A stretch of DNA of 57,041 nt, taken from positions 1 through 57,041 of the forward strand of contig JADLHU010000165.1 in assembly GCA_020848655.1 (NCBI GenBank), written 5' to 3'. Origin of the DNA: Novosphingobium sp. (GTDB lineage Bacteria; Pseudomonadota; Alphaproteobacteria; Sphingomonadales; Sphingomonadaceae). A model generated the notes under the pieces. It made no database searches. It was given only the letters and a program-made list of their open reading frames with translations, and was not told the origin of the DNA. Made by a program: the position numbers and the translations under genes. Of the stretch, positions 19,249 to 30,243 are shown piece by piece. Each line of letters opens with the position of its first letter. Position 1 is the stretch's first letter.

Positions 19249-21610
19249 CCGCCGAGCCGCCCCGGCTAAGGTGTTGCGGGTGGCGGAACAGGGCGAGAGC
19301 GTCTTCCGCGGGCATTGGCCGCCCGAAGTAATAACCCTGGACCTTGCCGCAGCCCAGCGCGCGGACCACGTCCAGTTCGCGTTCGGTTTCCACGCCTTCG
19401 GCGGTGGTCGACATTTCCAGGCTGTCTGCCATGGCCACGACCGCGCGGATGATGGCCAGGCTTTCCGGGTTGCCCGTGGCCGCGCCTTGCACGAAGCTGC
19501 GGTCCACCTTGATCGTGGAAAAGCGCAGGCGTCGTAAATAGCCCAGCGACGAATAGCCCGTGCCGAAATCGTCGAGCGCCACGCCGCAGCCCAGCGCCAT
19601 GACGTGTTCGAGCGCGGTGCGCGTATGGCTGGCATCGCGCACGAAGATGCTTTCGGTCACTTCGATTTCCAGCCGCTGCGCGCAAAGGCCGCTGCTGGCA
19701 AGCGCGCCGACCACGCTGGCCGCGAAATTAGGGTCCAGCAGTTGTTCACCCGAAACATTGACCGCGACGCGCGTCGGGGACGGCCAATTCATGGCTTCGT
19801 GGCAGGCTTCGCGCAGCACCCATTCGCCGATCGGCACGATCAGCCGGGTGTCCTCGGCCAGGGGGATGAACTTGGCAGGGCTGACCGTGCCGTGATCGGC
19901 GCTGTGCCAGCGCAGCAGCGCCTCGAAGCTGAGTATCTCGCTGGTGCGGGCATCGACGACGGGCTGGTAGTGCAGCGCGAATTCGCCGCGATCGAGCGCG
20001 CGGCGCAGCGAGAATTCCAGCTTGCGGCGTTCCTCGGCATGGGCGTGGAGCGCTGGCTCGTAGCAGAAATGCGCGCCGCCGCCTTCGTCCTTGGCTCGGT
20101 AGAGCGCCAGATCGGCGTTGCGCATCAGCGTTTCCACCGAATTGCCGTCGCGCGGACCGATCGCCGATCCAACGCTGGCGCCGACATAAAGCGTGTGGTG
20201 ATCGACCTCGTAGGGTTGCGAAAGCCGCTCGATCACGGCCTGGGCGATGCGGTTGACGTGTCCACTGTTCGATGCGTCGCGGATGACGATGGCGAATTCG
20301 TCGCCGCCCAGTCGGCCGCAGATTTCGTTGTCGGTCATCAGTTCGCGCAGGCGGGCCGAAACCTTGGCCAGCATCTGATCGCCGACGAGATGGCCCAGCG
20401 AATCGTTGACCGCCTTGAAACGATCGAGATCGATCATCAGGAACGCGCAGCGCGTCCGCCACTTTTCGGCATAGTCGAGCGCGTCGGCCAGCGTCTCGGT
20501 CAGCATCATGCGGTTGGGCAGGCTGGTCAGCGTGTCGTAGCGTGCCATGTAGGCGATCTTGTCGGAACTTTCGCGCTGCGCGGTGACATCAGAGCCGACG
20601 CCGCGAAAGCCTTCGAAATTGCCATTCTCGTCGGTCCTGGGCGTGCCCGAAAGCTCCCACCAACGCTGCTGGCCGTCGATCGAGACGCGCACCAATAGGT
20701 TGGAGAAGCTCTCGCGCCGCTTCAGCCGCTCGGCCAGTTCATGCATGCTGGGCGGGAACTGGCCCGTTTCCCAGGCCGGGCCGGCGATCAGCATGAGGAA
20801 AGCCTTGCCCTCGATCTCGCGCGGGTCACGGCCCAGCGCGAAGGCGAAGCGCGGCGAGACCGCGCGCACGCGCCGCGCCGGATCGGTCTCCCACAGCCAG
20901 TCGGCCTCGCCTTCCTGGAATTCGCGCAGCAATAGGGAGACGACCGCGTTCTTTTCGACCATCACCGTCTCGGCGATCCGCGCGATCAGATAGCGGCGCG
21001 CACCCTTGACCGCGCCGGCGCAGACCACCCCGACGAAGCCCAGCGCGATCAGCGCGATATCGAACGTGCCGGCCAGCACGAACGCGGCGATCGACGCGCC
21101 GCCCGCCACGCTGGCGAACAGCAGCGTGCCCATCGGCACGGCAGGCAGCGCGATCGCCGATGCGGTCATCAGCATGGCCAGCACCGTCCACAGTTTCAGC
21201 CGGACCAGCGAGTCGGCAAAGGGGCAGAACGCCGCGACCGGCACGACCCAGACCAGCGCGATGGCGATCGAGACAAGGGTCTGGCGGGCCACTTCGAAGG
21301 GCCGCAGCCCGCGCCGGTCGGCATCGTCCAGCGATGCATCGACGCGGGCGCTGTACCATAGCGCGCAAAGCAGCGCGGCGAACCATACGGCGATGGCGAA
21401 GCTATTGATCGTGTTCAGGAACATCAGCGCCACGGCGAGCGCGGCGACCACGTGCGTGGCGCTGCGCAGCACGGTCACGCGGGACAGGCTCGCATATTGC
21501 ATGGCGCGCAGGCGCGGCCAGTCTGCATCGCCCGGAGCGGCAAGGCCCAGCACCGCCAGAACCGGCAAGTCCCTGGGCAGCGCGGCAGGGGGCGACGTCT
21601 CGATATCCAC
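19244..21610 (-). CDS. Membrane-bound PAS-GGDEF-EAL c-di-GMP turnover protein
   Basis: A 788-residue inner-membrane signalling protein. About five or six transmembrane helices (residues about 50-205) form an unrecognised MASE-like sensor, followed by a short coiled linker, a PAS domain (about 235-350), a GGDEF domain with intact GGDEF at 435-439, and an EAL domain with EALLRW at 563-568 and DDFGTGYSSL at 680-689. Both domains keep their catalytic motifs, so it may make or degrade c-di-GMP; the RxxD inhibitory site is absent at the expected position before GGDEF. It lies 75 bp downstream of glmS on the same strand. The c-di-GMP-linked exopolysaccharide operon further right is a possible, unproven target. 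Confidence 0.9.
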   Translation of the reverse strand: MDIETSPPAALPRDLPVLAVLGLAAPGDADWPRLRAMQYASLSRVTVLRSATHVVAALAVALMFLNTINSFAIAVWFAALLCALWYSARVDASLDDADRRGLRPFEVARQTLVSIAIALVWVVPVAAFCPFADSLVRLKLWTVLAMLMTASAIALPAVPMGTLLFASVAGGASIAAFVLAGTFDIALIALGFVGVVCAGAVKGARRYLIARIAETVMVEKNAVVSLLLREFQEGEADWLWETDPARRVRAVSPRFAFALGRDPREIEGKAFLMLIAGPAWETGQFPPSMHELAERLKRRESFSNLLVRVSIDGQQRWWELSGTPRTDENGNFEGFRGVGSDVTAQRESSDKIAYMARYDTLTSLPNRMMLTETLADALDYAEKWRTRCAFLMIDLDRFKAVNDSLGHLVGDQMLAKVSARLRELMTDNEICGRLGGDEFAIVIRDASNSGHVNRIAQAVIERLSQPYEVDHHTLYVGASVGSAIGPRDGNSVETLMRNADLALYRAKDEGGGAHFCYEPALHAHAEERRKLEFSLRRALDRGEFALHYQPVVDARTSEILSFEALLRWHSADHGTVSPAKFIPLAEDTRLIVPIGEWVLREACHEAMNWPSPTRVAVNVSGEQLLDPNFAASVVGALASSGLCAQRLEIEVTESIFVRDASHTRTALEHVMALGCGVALDDFGTGYSSLGYLRRLRFSTIKVDRSFVQGAATGNPESLAIIRAVVAMADSLEMSTTAEGVETERELDVVRALGCGKVQGYYFGRPMPAEDALALFRHPQHLSRGGSAA

Positions 21611-21685
21611 CCGGACGCTATAGGCAGCGAATGGTTAGCGGCGCGTAAAGCCGCTTGCCCTTTAGCGGCGGATAACCCCTGCGAT

Positions 21686-23509
<1,824 letters not shown>

Positions 23510-23528
23510 TTTCAGGTACTTCCCTGGG

Positions 23529-23894
23529 TTAGAGCGTGTAGGGGACGCGGATTCCCGGCATCTGTGCCGGGAAATCCTTGATATTTCGCGTAACGAGGAT
23601 CGCCCCGTGGACTTGCGCGGTCGCCAGGATGATCGCATCGAGCAGCTTCATCCGGCGGCGATGCCGGATATCCGCCGCCGCCGCGGCAATACGCGCATCG
23701 AGCTCAAGAATTTCGAACGGGGCGATTAATTCCTGGACATGATCGCGCGCTTCCAGCGGCTCGCGCGACAGGATCTGGGTCCAGCTTATGCGGCTGATGC
23801 GGTGGCGGGCATAGCGCGAAAGCTCTTCCGCCGCCTGCGCTTCGCCGCGCAGCCAGTCGATCACGATGTCGGTATCGAAAACGGGGTCGGACAC
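23529..23894 (-). CDS. vapC: PIN-domain ribonuclease toxin (VapC family)
   Basis: VapC toxins are Mg-dependent RNases neutralised by VapB. The 121-residue protein has a PIN fold with acidic residues Asp7 (VFDTD), Asp86 (KLLDAIILATA) and Asp107 (TRNIKDF). The position that is normally a Glu in the second helix (compare T-W-I-E-V-L in related toxins) appears to be Gln40 in ISWTQILS, which could lower activity. It follows its antitoxin by 6 bp and precedes glmS by 19 bp. The window thus has a toxin-antitoxin pair inside the glmU-glmS interval. Confidence 0.88.
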   Translation of the reverse strand: MSDPVFDTDIVIDWLRGEAQAAEELSRYARHRISRISWTQILSREPLEARDHVQELIAPFEILELDARIAAAAADIRHRRRMKLLDAIILATAQVHGAILVTRNIKDFPAQMPGIRVPYTL

Positions 23895-23900
23895 GCGCGG

Positions 23901-24119
23901 TCAGCCGCGTTTGCGCCGGGCGGCGTCCGCCACATCGCTTGCTTCGCCGCGCTCCCGCCAATAGCCGAAGCCGCGTGCGATCCAGTCCTGCCCGGTGCGG
24001 CAGCGCAAGTGCGCGCGCACCGCCTCGCGCACTTCTGCCGCGCGCGACCGGCCGTTGCGCCGGGCGAGCGCATCGAGAACGGCAAGATCATCATCGGGAA
24101 TGTCAATCAGGACGCGCAT
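23901..24119 (-). CDS. vapB: Ribbon-helix-helix antitoxin (VapB/CopG type)
   Basis: A 72-residue antitoxin. The N-terminal MRVLIDIPDDDLAVLDALA strand-helix and RNGRSRAAEVREAVRAHL form a ribbon-helix-helix DNA-binding domain (residues 1 to about 42); the remaining basic tail (RGFGYWRER to RRKRG) should wrap the toxin. The ATG at 24119 is used because an upstream in-frame ATG would place the promoter palindromes inside the coding region. Autoregulation through the repeats immediately upstream is likely. Confidence 0.85.
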   Translation of the reverse strand: MRVLIDIPDDDLAVLDALARRNGRSRAAEVREAVRAHLRCRTGQDWIARGFGYWRERGEASDVADAARRKRG

Positions 24120-24150
24120 TGATATAGTGATATCATATCGTGATATCAAT
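24119..24150 (-). promoter_or_regulatory. Palindromic operator/promoter of vapBC
   Basis: Two copies of the perfect palindrome TGATATCA (24128-24135 and 24141-24148), plus a third partial half ATTGATAT next to the vapB start, sit within 30 bp. The segment is AT-rich in a GC-rich genome and provides both -10-like elements and closely spaced sites, as expected for a ribbon-helix-helix autorepressor. Confidence 0.7.
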
Positions 24151-24165
24151 GCAAGGGCGCTGGCT

Positions 24166-25533
24166 TCAGCCCTTCTTCTCCGCTTTCTTCTTCTTCATCG
24201 CATCGTGGAAGCGATCGGCCCAGCCGGGCTTGATCAGTTGCTCTGCGCGCACCAGCCGCAGCTCGCCATCGGCCACGTCGCGCGAAACGGCGCTGCCGGC
24301 CGCAACGATGGCGTCCGCGCCGATCCGCACCGGCGCGATCAGCGCGCTGTTCGAACCGATGAAGGCGCGTTCGCCGATCACCGTCTTGTGCTTGAAATAG
24401 CCGTCATAATTGCAGGTGATCGTGCCCGCGCCGATGTTCGCGCCCGCGCCGATCTCCGCATCGCCCAGGTAGGACAGGTGGTTGGCCTTGGCGCCCTTGC
24501 CCAGCACGGCCTGCTTCATTTCCACGAAGTTGCCGACCTTGGAGCCTTCCTCCAGCACCGTGCCGGGACGCAGGCGGGCGTAGGGTCCGATCTCGACCCC
24601 CGTTTCCAGCCGCGCGCCCTGAAGGTGCGAGAAGGCGTGGATGGTGACATGATCGGCCACGCTGACGCCGGGGCCGAACACGACGTTGGGTTCCACCACG
24701 ACATCGCGGCCCAATTGCGTATCCCACGAGAACCACACCGTTTCAGGTGCGATCAACGAAGCGCCTTCGTCCATCGCCCGCCGCCGTCGCCGCTGCTGCC
24801 AGCGCGCTTCGGCTTCGGCGAGTTCGGCGCGGCTGTTGATGCCCGCCACTTCATCGGCATCGGCGGTGACGACGACGGCGCACGTCCGCCCGTCGGCATT
24901 GGCGATGTTGACGATATCGACGAGGTAGTATTCGCCTTGCGAATTGTCGTTGCCGACGCGGGCGAGCAGCGCGAACAGTTCGTCGGAGCGCACCGCCATC
25001 AGGCCCGAATTGCACAGTCGGCAGGCACGTTCGGCCGCGCTTGCATCCTTGTGCTCCACCATTTTCGTGATTCGCCCGTCGTCGGTGGCGATGACGCGGC
25101 CATATTGCAGCGGATCGGCCGGTTCGAAGGCGAGCACGACCACGGCGGGCGCATCTTCGCCGTGCAGCCGATCGAGCATCGTGCGCATCGTCGCGGCGGT
25201 TACGAAGGGCACGTCGCCATAAAGGATCAGGACATCGCCCGCAAAGCCGGCCAGCGCCGATTCGGCCTGCTGCACCGCGTGGCCCGTGCCGTGCTGCGGT
25301 TCCTGCACGGCAATCAACGCGCGGTCGCCCAGCGCCTTTTCCAGTTGCTCGCGCCCGTGCCCGGCGACGACGACCTGCCGCTCGGGCGCAAGCTCGGCCG
25401 CGCTGGCCAGCAAGTGCTCCAGCATCGGGCGGCCCGCGATGGGGTGCAGCACCTTGTGCTGATCGCTTTTCATGCGAGTGCCCTTGCCGGCGGCCAGGAC
25501 GACGATTGCGAGCGGGGGGGCGGGGGGGGTCAT
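24166..25533 (-). CDS. glmU: Bifunctional GlcNAc-1-P uridyltransferase / GlcN-1-P acetyltransferase
   Basis: GlmU makes UDP-GlcNAc in two steps. Of 455 residues, the N-terminal half is a nucleotidyltransferase (VVLAAGKGTRMKSD at residues about 10-23, LYGDVPF near 104) and the C-terminal half (about 250-440) a left-handed beta-helix acetyltransferase (NFVEMKQAVLGKGAKANHLSYLGD, GTITCNYDGYFKHKT, with the catalytic His). The tail is Lys-rich. The coding strand has C8 and C7 runs within 21 bases of the ATG, encoding Pro-Pro-Ala-Pro-Pro. It is divergent from gph and upstream of vapBC and glmS on the same strand. Confidence 0.96.
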   Translation of the reverse strand: MTPPAPPLAIVVLAAGKGTRMKSDQHKVLHPIAGRPMLEHLLASAAELAPERQVVVAGHGREQLEKALGDRALIAVQEPQHGTGHAVQQAESALAGFAGDVLILYGDVPFVTAATMRTMLDRLHGEDAPAVVVLAFEPADPLQYGRVIATDDGRITKMVEHKDASAAERACRLCNSGLMAVRSDELFALLARVGNDNSQGEYYLVDIVNIANADGRTCAVVVTADADEVAGINSRAELAEAEARWQQRRRRRAMDEGASLIAPETVWFSWDTQLGRDVVVEPNVVFGPGVSVADHVTIHAFSHLQGARLETGVEIGPYARLRPGTVLEEGSKVGNFVEMKQAVLGKGAKANHLSYLGDAEIGAGANIGAGTITCNYDGYFKHKTVIGERAFIGSNSALIAPVRIGADAIVAAGSAVSRDVADGELRLVRAEQLIKPGWADRFHDAMKKKKAEKKG

Positions 25534-25594
25534 GGATTGCCCTTTGCCAGCATTCGCTTGCCGTTTCCAGCGGGGCGCGGCATCGGACGCGGCC

Positions 25595-26269
25595 ATGACC
25601 GCGTTTCCTTTCAAGATCGTCGGATTCGATCTCGACGGCACCTTGCTCGATACCCAGGGCGATCTTGGTGCGGCGATGAACCACGCGCTTGCGCTGGTGG
25701 GGCGGCCGCCGGTTTCCGCCAGCGCCGTGCGCGGCCTGGTCGGCGGTGGGGCGCGGCGGATGCTGGAGCGGGGGTTGGACCTGACCGGCGATCCGCTGCC
25801 CGATGCGCAAGTGTCCGAACTGCATGGCGAACTGATCGCCTTCTACCGCGAGAATATCGCCGTCCATTCGCGCCTGTTTCCCGGTGCCGAGGCCATGCTC
25901 GACGGGCTGGCGGCGCAGGATGTGCGGATCGCGGTGGTCACCAACAAACTGGAATCGCTGGCAGTTCGGCTGCTTAACGAACTCGCGCTATCGCCACGCT
26001 TCTACACGATCCTGGGCGGCGATACGCTGGGGCGTGGCCGGGCCAAGCCGGCGCGCGACCTGCTCGACGAAATGATCGCGCGCGCCGATGTGACCGGGCG
26101 CGCTGCCTTCGTCGGGGATTCGACCTTCGATACGCGTGCCGCGCAGGCGGCGGGGCTGCCTTGCGTGGCGGTGAGCTTTGGCTTCAACGACCTGCCGCCA
26201 AACGAACTGGGCGCCAGCGCGGTGATCGATCACTTCGACGAATTGATCCCGGTGCTGCGCGGGCTTTAG
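25595..26269 (+). CDS. gph: HAD-family phosphoglycolate phosphatase
   Basis: Gph hydrolyses 2-phosphoglycolate produced by DNA repair of oxidative 3'-ends and by other side reactions. The 224-residue HAD hydrolase has motif I FDLDGTLLDT with the nucleophile Asp near residue 12, a helical cap (about 18-85), motif II V-V-T-N-K near 116, motif III Lys in GRAKPARD and motif IV FVGDSTFD. The start at 25595 gives MTAFPFKIVGFDLDGTL; an open frame upstream is antisense to glmU. Substrate is inferred from family resemblance; other small phosphomonoesters are possible. It converges on the M16 peptidase gene with 2 bp between stops. Confidence 0.88.
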   Translation: MTAFPFKIVGFDLDGTLLDTQGDLGAAMNHALALVGRPPVSASAVRGLVGGGARRMLERGLDLTGDPLPDAQVSELHGELIAFYRENIAVHSRLFPGAEAMLDGLAAQDVRIAVVTNKLESLAVRLLNELALSPRFYTILGGDTLGRGRAKPARDLLDEMIARADVTGRAAFVGDSTFDTRAAQAAGLPCVAVSFGFNDLPPNELGASAVIDHFDELIPVLRGL

Positions 26270-26271
26270 GC

Positions 26272-29136
26272 TCAGGATTTCGGCTCCTCCACCCCTTCGG
26301 GCAGGGCGACGATTTCCACACCCCTGCCGGCTGCGAGATAGCGCTGGGCCAAGGCCTCTATATCGGCGGGGGTGATCGCCATGAGCCGCGTCCGCGCTTT
26401 CGTGAAGCGGTCGATTTCCTCGGGATCGCCCTGCGCGCGGTCGACCAGCCCCAACCAGCCGGCATTGCCCTTCAGCGCGTTGTCATAGGCTTCGATCAGC
26501 GGCTGGCGGGCGCGAAGCAGCAGGTCGGCTGGGATCGGCCGGTCGCGCAAGCCGGCGATGGCTTGGGCGATGGCGGCGCGCGTTGCGGGCAGTTCGGGCA
26601 TGGCCACCGAAGCGGCGACGGCAAACGTGCCGTAGCCGCGCCATACACGCGAAGGGGCGCTGGTCGCGCCGGGGGAATAGGCCTTGCCCAGTGTCTCACG
26701 CAGCGTCTCGGTCAGCTCGATCCGCACGATGCGTTCAAGCAGCTTGAGCGCCATGGCCGCCACCGGGTCGCTTTCATCGCGCGTCGGCCAGGTGATGCGC
26801 AGCATCGCCTGATCGGCCGGACCGGTATGGCGCACGATACGGCGTGTGGTGTCCTGCGTGAAAGGGCGCTGGCGCTGGTCGTCGTACGCACGGAAATCAG
26901 CCTCGCGCAGGGGCAGGGCGCCGAACGTGCGGGCGACCAGCGCGATTGCCGCATCCTCGTCGATATCGCCGACGATGCCGATCTCTATCGCGCCATGGGC
27001 CAGCCGGTCCGCAAGGTCCGTGCGCAGTTTGGCAAAGGTCAGCTTGCGATAGGCGTCCACCGGTTGCAGCGAAAAGCGTGGATCTTCGTCGCTAAGCAGT
27101 CCGCCCAGCGCATTGCCCAGCGCGGCGCCGGGCGTGGCGCGGTACTGGGCAAAGAAGGTGTTGATGGTGAGCCGGTATTGCAGTTCGCCTTCGGGGCGAT
27201 AGCCCGGATCGCTGACCAGCGCGGCCAGAGCCTGCAATTGCAGTTCCAGATCGCGCGGCGTGGTCTGCGCGGAAGACACGAAGCGTTCGGGATTGCTGGT
27301 CAGGGCAAGGCCCACGGCGTGGCCGGCCAGCACCGATTGCAGTTCGTCCTGGCTGTGCTTGCCAAGCCCGCCTGCGGGCAGCATCGGTACCATCTGGGTC
27401 GCCAGCGGATTGGCGCGGGTGTTCAGCATGTCGCCGCCATCGATGCCGATGCGCACCTGCACGCGGTCTTTCTCGATGTCGGTGCGCTTGATGTTCAGCC
27501 GCACATTGTTGGCAAAGCGGACCTCGCGAATGCCCAGCAGCGGTTCGCGCCGATCGCTCGCCACGCTGCCGGGCTGGCCGAAATCGGTATAGGCAAAGCC
27601 GGTGCTGGCCACCTCGGTGCTGCGTGACAGGGGCACGCGCATCGCATCGCGCCAGGCCTGGCGGATCGCGGGGACACCGCCTTGCGGCGGGCGGCGGCCC
27701 TGGAAGCGCAGGAGCGGCTCGTCGAGCGGCACGGCCTCGCGCTTCAGCGCGGCGAGCACGGTCTCGGGGGTGATCGCCGGGATGAAGGCCTCCAGCCGCT
27801 CCAGCGCGGTTTCTGGCGAAGACGGAACCCTGTCGTTGCGCAGCAGATCGAACACGGCGTTGACCAGCGCGGCGTTGCTGCGCGTCGCGGCCGATGCGGC
27901 CTGGTCTTGCGCGGCGGTGCGGATATTGGCGACTTGTTCGGCCACTTCCGCCGCGCCGAAGCCGTATTGCAGCGCGCGGCGATATTCGAGCGCGGCGGCG
28001 GAGAGGCCGCGCCGCCACTTGCCGTCGACGGTATCGACGATGAGGTTGGTGGTGCGTCCCGCCTTGAACACGTCACCAGTGCCGAAGCCGCCGCCCCGGA
28101 AGGGTGGGTTGGCCTGGCGCGACAGGCGCTGGAGCCGGCGGTTGACGATGGCATAGCCGATCTGGCGCAGCAGCGTCTCGCGGCGCTGGGCCACGCTGTC
28201 CGGCTCTTCGATCCACGGCCCGTGGCGCGAGGCGGTGATGCGTTCGGACAGCGCCGGATCGATCCATGCCTCGCCGCGCGGCGCGCCATGCGTATCGACC
28301 GGGCCGGGATCGGGCTGCGCTTGCACCGGGGCGGCGGGCCAGTTGGCGAAGCGCTGGCGGATGGCGGCTTCCACCGCATCGGCGTCGAAATCGCCGACAA
28401 CGATCAGCGTGGTTCGCCCCGGCACATAGGTGCGCCGCCAGAAGGCGCGCAGGCTTTCGGCGGTGGCCGCGTTCAGCGTATCCGCCGTACCGATCGGAAA
28501 GCGGCGCGGATAGCGCCCCTGCGGATGAAGGAAGCGCGCCTGATCGACGCCGTTGCGGAACTGCCAGGTGTTGCGATCGCGCATTTCGGACAGGATCACG
28601 CCACGTTCGCGCGCCACCGCTTCGGGGGATATCGTCAGTTCGCTCGCCGTCTCGCGCATCAGCATCAGCGCCACGTCGAGCAGTGCGGGATCGTTGCGCG
28701 GCAGGTCGAGCATGTAGGTCGTCGTCTCGAACCCGGTCGAGGCGTTGGTATCGGCCCCGAAGGCCAGGCCGCTTCGTTCCAGCAGGCGCACCATCTCGCC
28801 CTCGGGCACCTGGGTGCTGCCGTTGAAGGCCATATGCTCGACGAAGTGGGCATAGCCCTGCTCGCTGTCGGCTTCGTCCAGCGATCCGGCGGCCACTTCC
28901 ATGCGCACCATTGCCGTGCCGCGCGGCGTGGCGTTGTGGCGCAGGACATAGCGCAGGCCGTTGTCCAGCCGCCCGAAGCGATAGCCGGGATCGAGCGGGA
29001 TATCGCTGCCCTCGAAAGCCCAGACGGGCCTTGCGGCGGACGGAACGGCGGTGGGGGCCGTGGCAAGGCGGGCCTGCGGAGCGCAGGCGCCAAGCGCCAT
29101 GGCCCACGGCAGGACGAACAGGATCAAACGGCGCAT
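26272..29136 (-). CDS. M16-family zinc metallopeptidase, predicted lipoprotein
   Basis: A 954-residue pitrilysin-like protein. The N-terminus is a lipoprotein signal peptide with lipobox L-G-A-C and Cys18 as acylation site, so it should be anchored in the outer or inner membrane facing the periplasm. The inverted zinc motif HFVEH lies at residues 97-101 in YAHFVEHMAFNGS, with the distal Glu about 75 residues later (near E-R-G-V-I-L-S-E). A second, inactive M16 half (about 540-940) includes the R-Y segment near the C-terminus usual for substrate grip. Length fits single-chain M16 proteins of the PqqL/YmxG type. Substrate is unknown. It stands alone, convergent with gph. Confidence 0.9.
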   Translation of the reverse strand: MRRLILFVLPWAMALGACAPQARLATAPTAVPSAARPVWAFEGSDIPLDPGYRFGRLDNGLRYVLRHNATPRGTAMVRMEVAAGSLDEADSEQGYAHFVEHMAFNGSTQVPEGEMVRLLERSGLAFGADTNASTGFETTTYMLDLPRNDPALLDVALMLMRETASELTISPEAVARERGVILSEMRDRNTWQFRNGVDQARFLHPQGRYPRRFPIGTADTLNAATAESLRAFWRRTYVPGRTTLIVVGDFDADAVEAAIRQRFANWPAAPVQAQPDPGPVDTHGAPRGEAWIDPALSERITASRHGPWIEEPDSVAQRRETLLRQIGYAIVNRRLQRLSRQANPPFRGGGFGTGDVFKAGRTTNLIVDTVDGKWRRGLSAAALEYRRALQYGFGAAEVAEQVANIRTAAQDQAASAATRSNAALVNAVFDLLRNDRVPSSPETALERLEAFIPAITPETVLAALKREAVPLDEPLLRFQGRRPPQGGVPAIRQAWRDAMRVPLSRSTEVASTGFAYTDFGQPGSVASDRREPLLGIREVRFANNVRLNIKRTDIEKDRVQVRIGIDGGDMLNTRANPLATQMVPMLPAGGLGKHSQDELQSVLAGHAVGLALTSNPERFVSSAQTTPRDLELQLQALAALVSDPGYRPEGELQYRLTINTFFAQYRATPGAALGNALGGLLSDEDPRFSLQPVDAYRKLTFAKLRTDLADRLAHGAIEIGIVGDIDEDAAIALVARTFGALPLREADFRAYDDQRQRPFTQDTTRRIVRHTGPADQAMLRITWPTRDESDPVAAMALKLLERIVRIELTETLRETLGKAYSPGATSAPSRVWRGYGTFAVAASVAMPELPATRAAIAQAIAGLRDRPIPADLLLRARQPLIEAYDNALKGNAGWLGLVDRAQGDPEEIDRFTKARTRLMAITPADIEALAQRYLAAGRGVEIVALPEGVEEPKS

Positions 29137-29222
29137 CGGCGCAAGCGTTAGGGGATTGCGCCGGTGAGGCCAAGGGCAGCCGGAATTTCGCGGGGGCAGC
29201 GTGAACGCCGCCCCCGACCGGA

Positions 29223-30005
29223 TTACTTGCCGCGCAGCTTGCGATGCTTCGAAAGGTCGAACACTTCGCTTGGCCCGTTATCGTCCTGCAACAGGCCCAG
29301 CCGGCGGGCGACTTCCTGGTAGGCTTCCGATTCGCCGCCCAGATCGCGGCGGAAACGGTCCTTGTCGAGCTTTTCGCCGGTGGTCATGTCCCACAGGCGG
29401 CAGCCATCGGGGCTGATCTCGTCGGCCAGGATCACGCGACTGTAATCGCCTTCCCAGATGCGGCCGAATTCCAGCTTGAAATCGACAAGGCGGATGTTGA
29501 TCGCCGCGAACATGCCGCACAGGAAATCGTTCACGCGGATGGCCATGGCCGAGATGTCCTGCATCTCCTCGTTCGAGGCCCAGCCGAAGCAGGCGATGTG
29601 CTCTTCGGCGATCATCGGATCGCCCAGCGCATCGTCCTTGAAATAGTATTCGATCAGCGTGTGCGGCAGCGGCTCACCCTCGGGAATGCCGAGGCGCTTG
29701 GAGATCGAACCCGCCGCGACATTGCGCACCACCACTTCGATCGGGATGATTTCCACCTGCCGCACCAGTTGCTCGCGCATGTTCAGGCGGCGGATGAAGT
29801 GGGTGGGGATGCCGATGTGGTTCAGCCGCGTGAACACGAACTCGCTGATGCGGTTGTTGATCACGCCCTTGCCCTGGATGGTGCCCTTCTTCTGGGCGTT
29901 GAAGGCGGTGGCATCGTCCTTGAAGTACTGGATCAGCGTGCCCGGCTCGGGGCCTTCATAAAGGATCTTGGCCTTGCCTTCGTAGATCTGGCGGCGACGG
30001 GACAT
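29223..30005 (-). CDS. purC: Phosphoribosylaminoimidazole-succinocarboxamide synthase
   Basis: PurC joins aspartate to CAIR with ATP to give SAICAR. The 260-residue protein starts [18 protein letters not shown], with the ATP-contacting Lys and the [14 protein letters not shown] loop (about residues 28-41), the signature [17 protein letters not shown] (about 84-100) and later LVDFKLEFG and [14 protein letters not shown]. The ATG at 30005 is supported by this conserved start; the longer open frame adds low-complexity sequence. It is separated from purS-purQ by 10 kb, although in many alphaproteobacteria the three adjoin. Confidence 0.97.
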   Translation of the reverse strand: MSRRRQIYEGKAKILYEGPEPGTLIQYFKDDATAFNAQKKGTIQGKGVINNRISEFVFTRLNHIGIPTHFIRRLNMREQLVRQVEIIPIEVVVRNVAAGSISKRLGIPEGEPLPHTLIEYYFKDDALGDPMIAEEHIACFGWASNEEMQDISAMAIRVNDFLCGMFAAINIRLVDFKLEFGRIWEGDYSRVILADEISPDGCRLWDMTTGEKLDKDRFRRDLGGESEAYQEVARRLGLLQDDNGPSEVFDLSKHRKLRGK

Positions 30006-30243
30006 ATGCGTTCCTTGGAGAATTTCCCACCCGCAGGGCCACCCGCGCGGGAGGACTCGAAAAAGCCAAACCCCGGCGCGCGCAGGCCGCTTTCGCGGGT
30101 CTGCATGGCCGGGGCGTCGCGCCTCATATAGGCGATGCGGGGGCAAAAGCAAACCGGCCTGTCGGGTGTGCTGGCGGCGTTGTCGGCGGTGGGGCCGGTG
30201 CGCTATAGGCGGCGGGCTGGCCATGGCGGCAAGGGGAGGGCGC

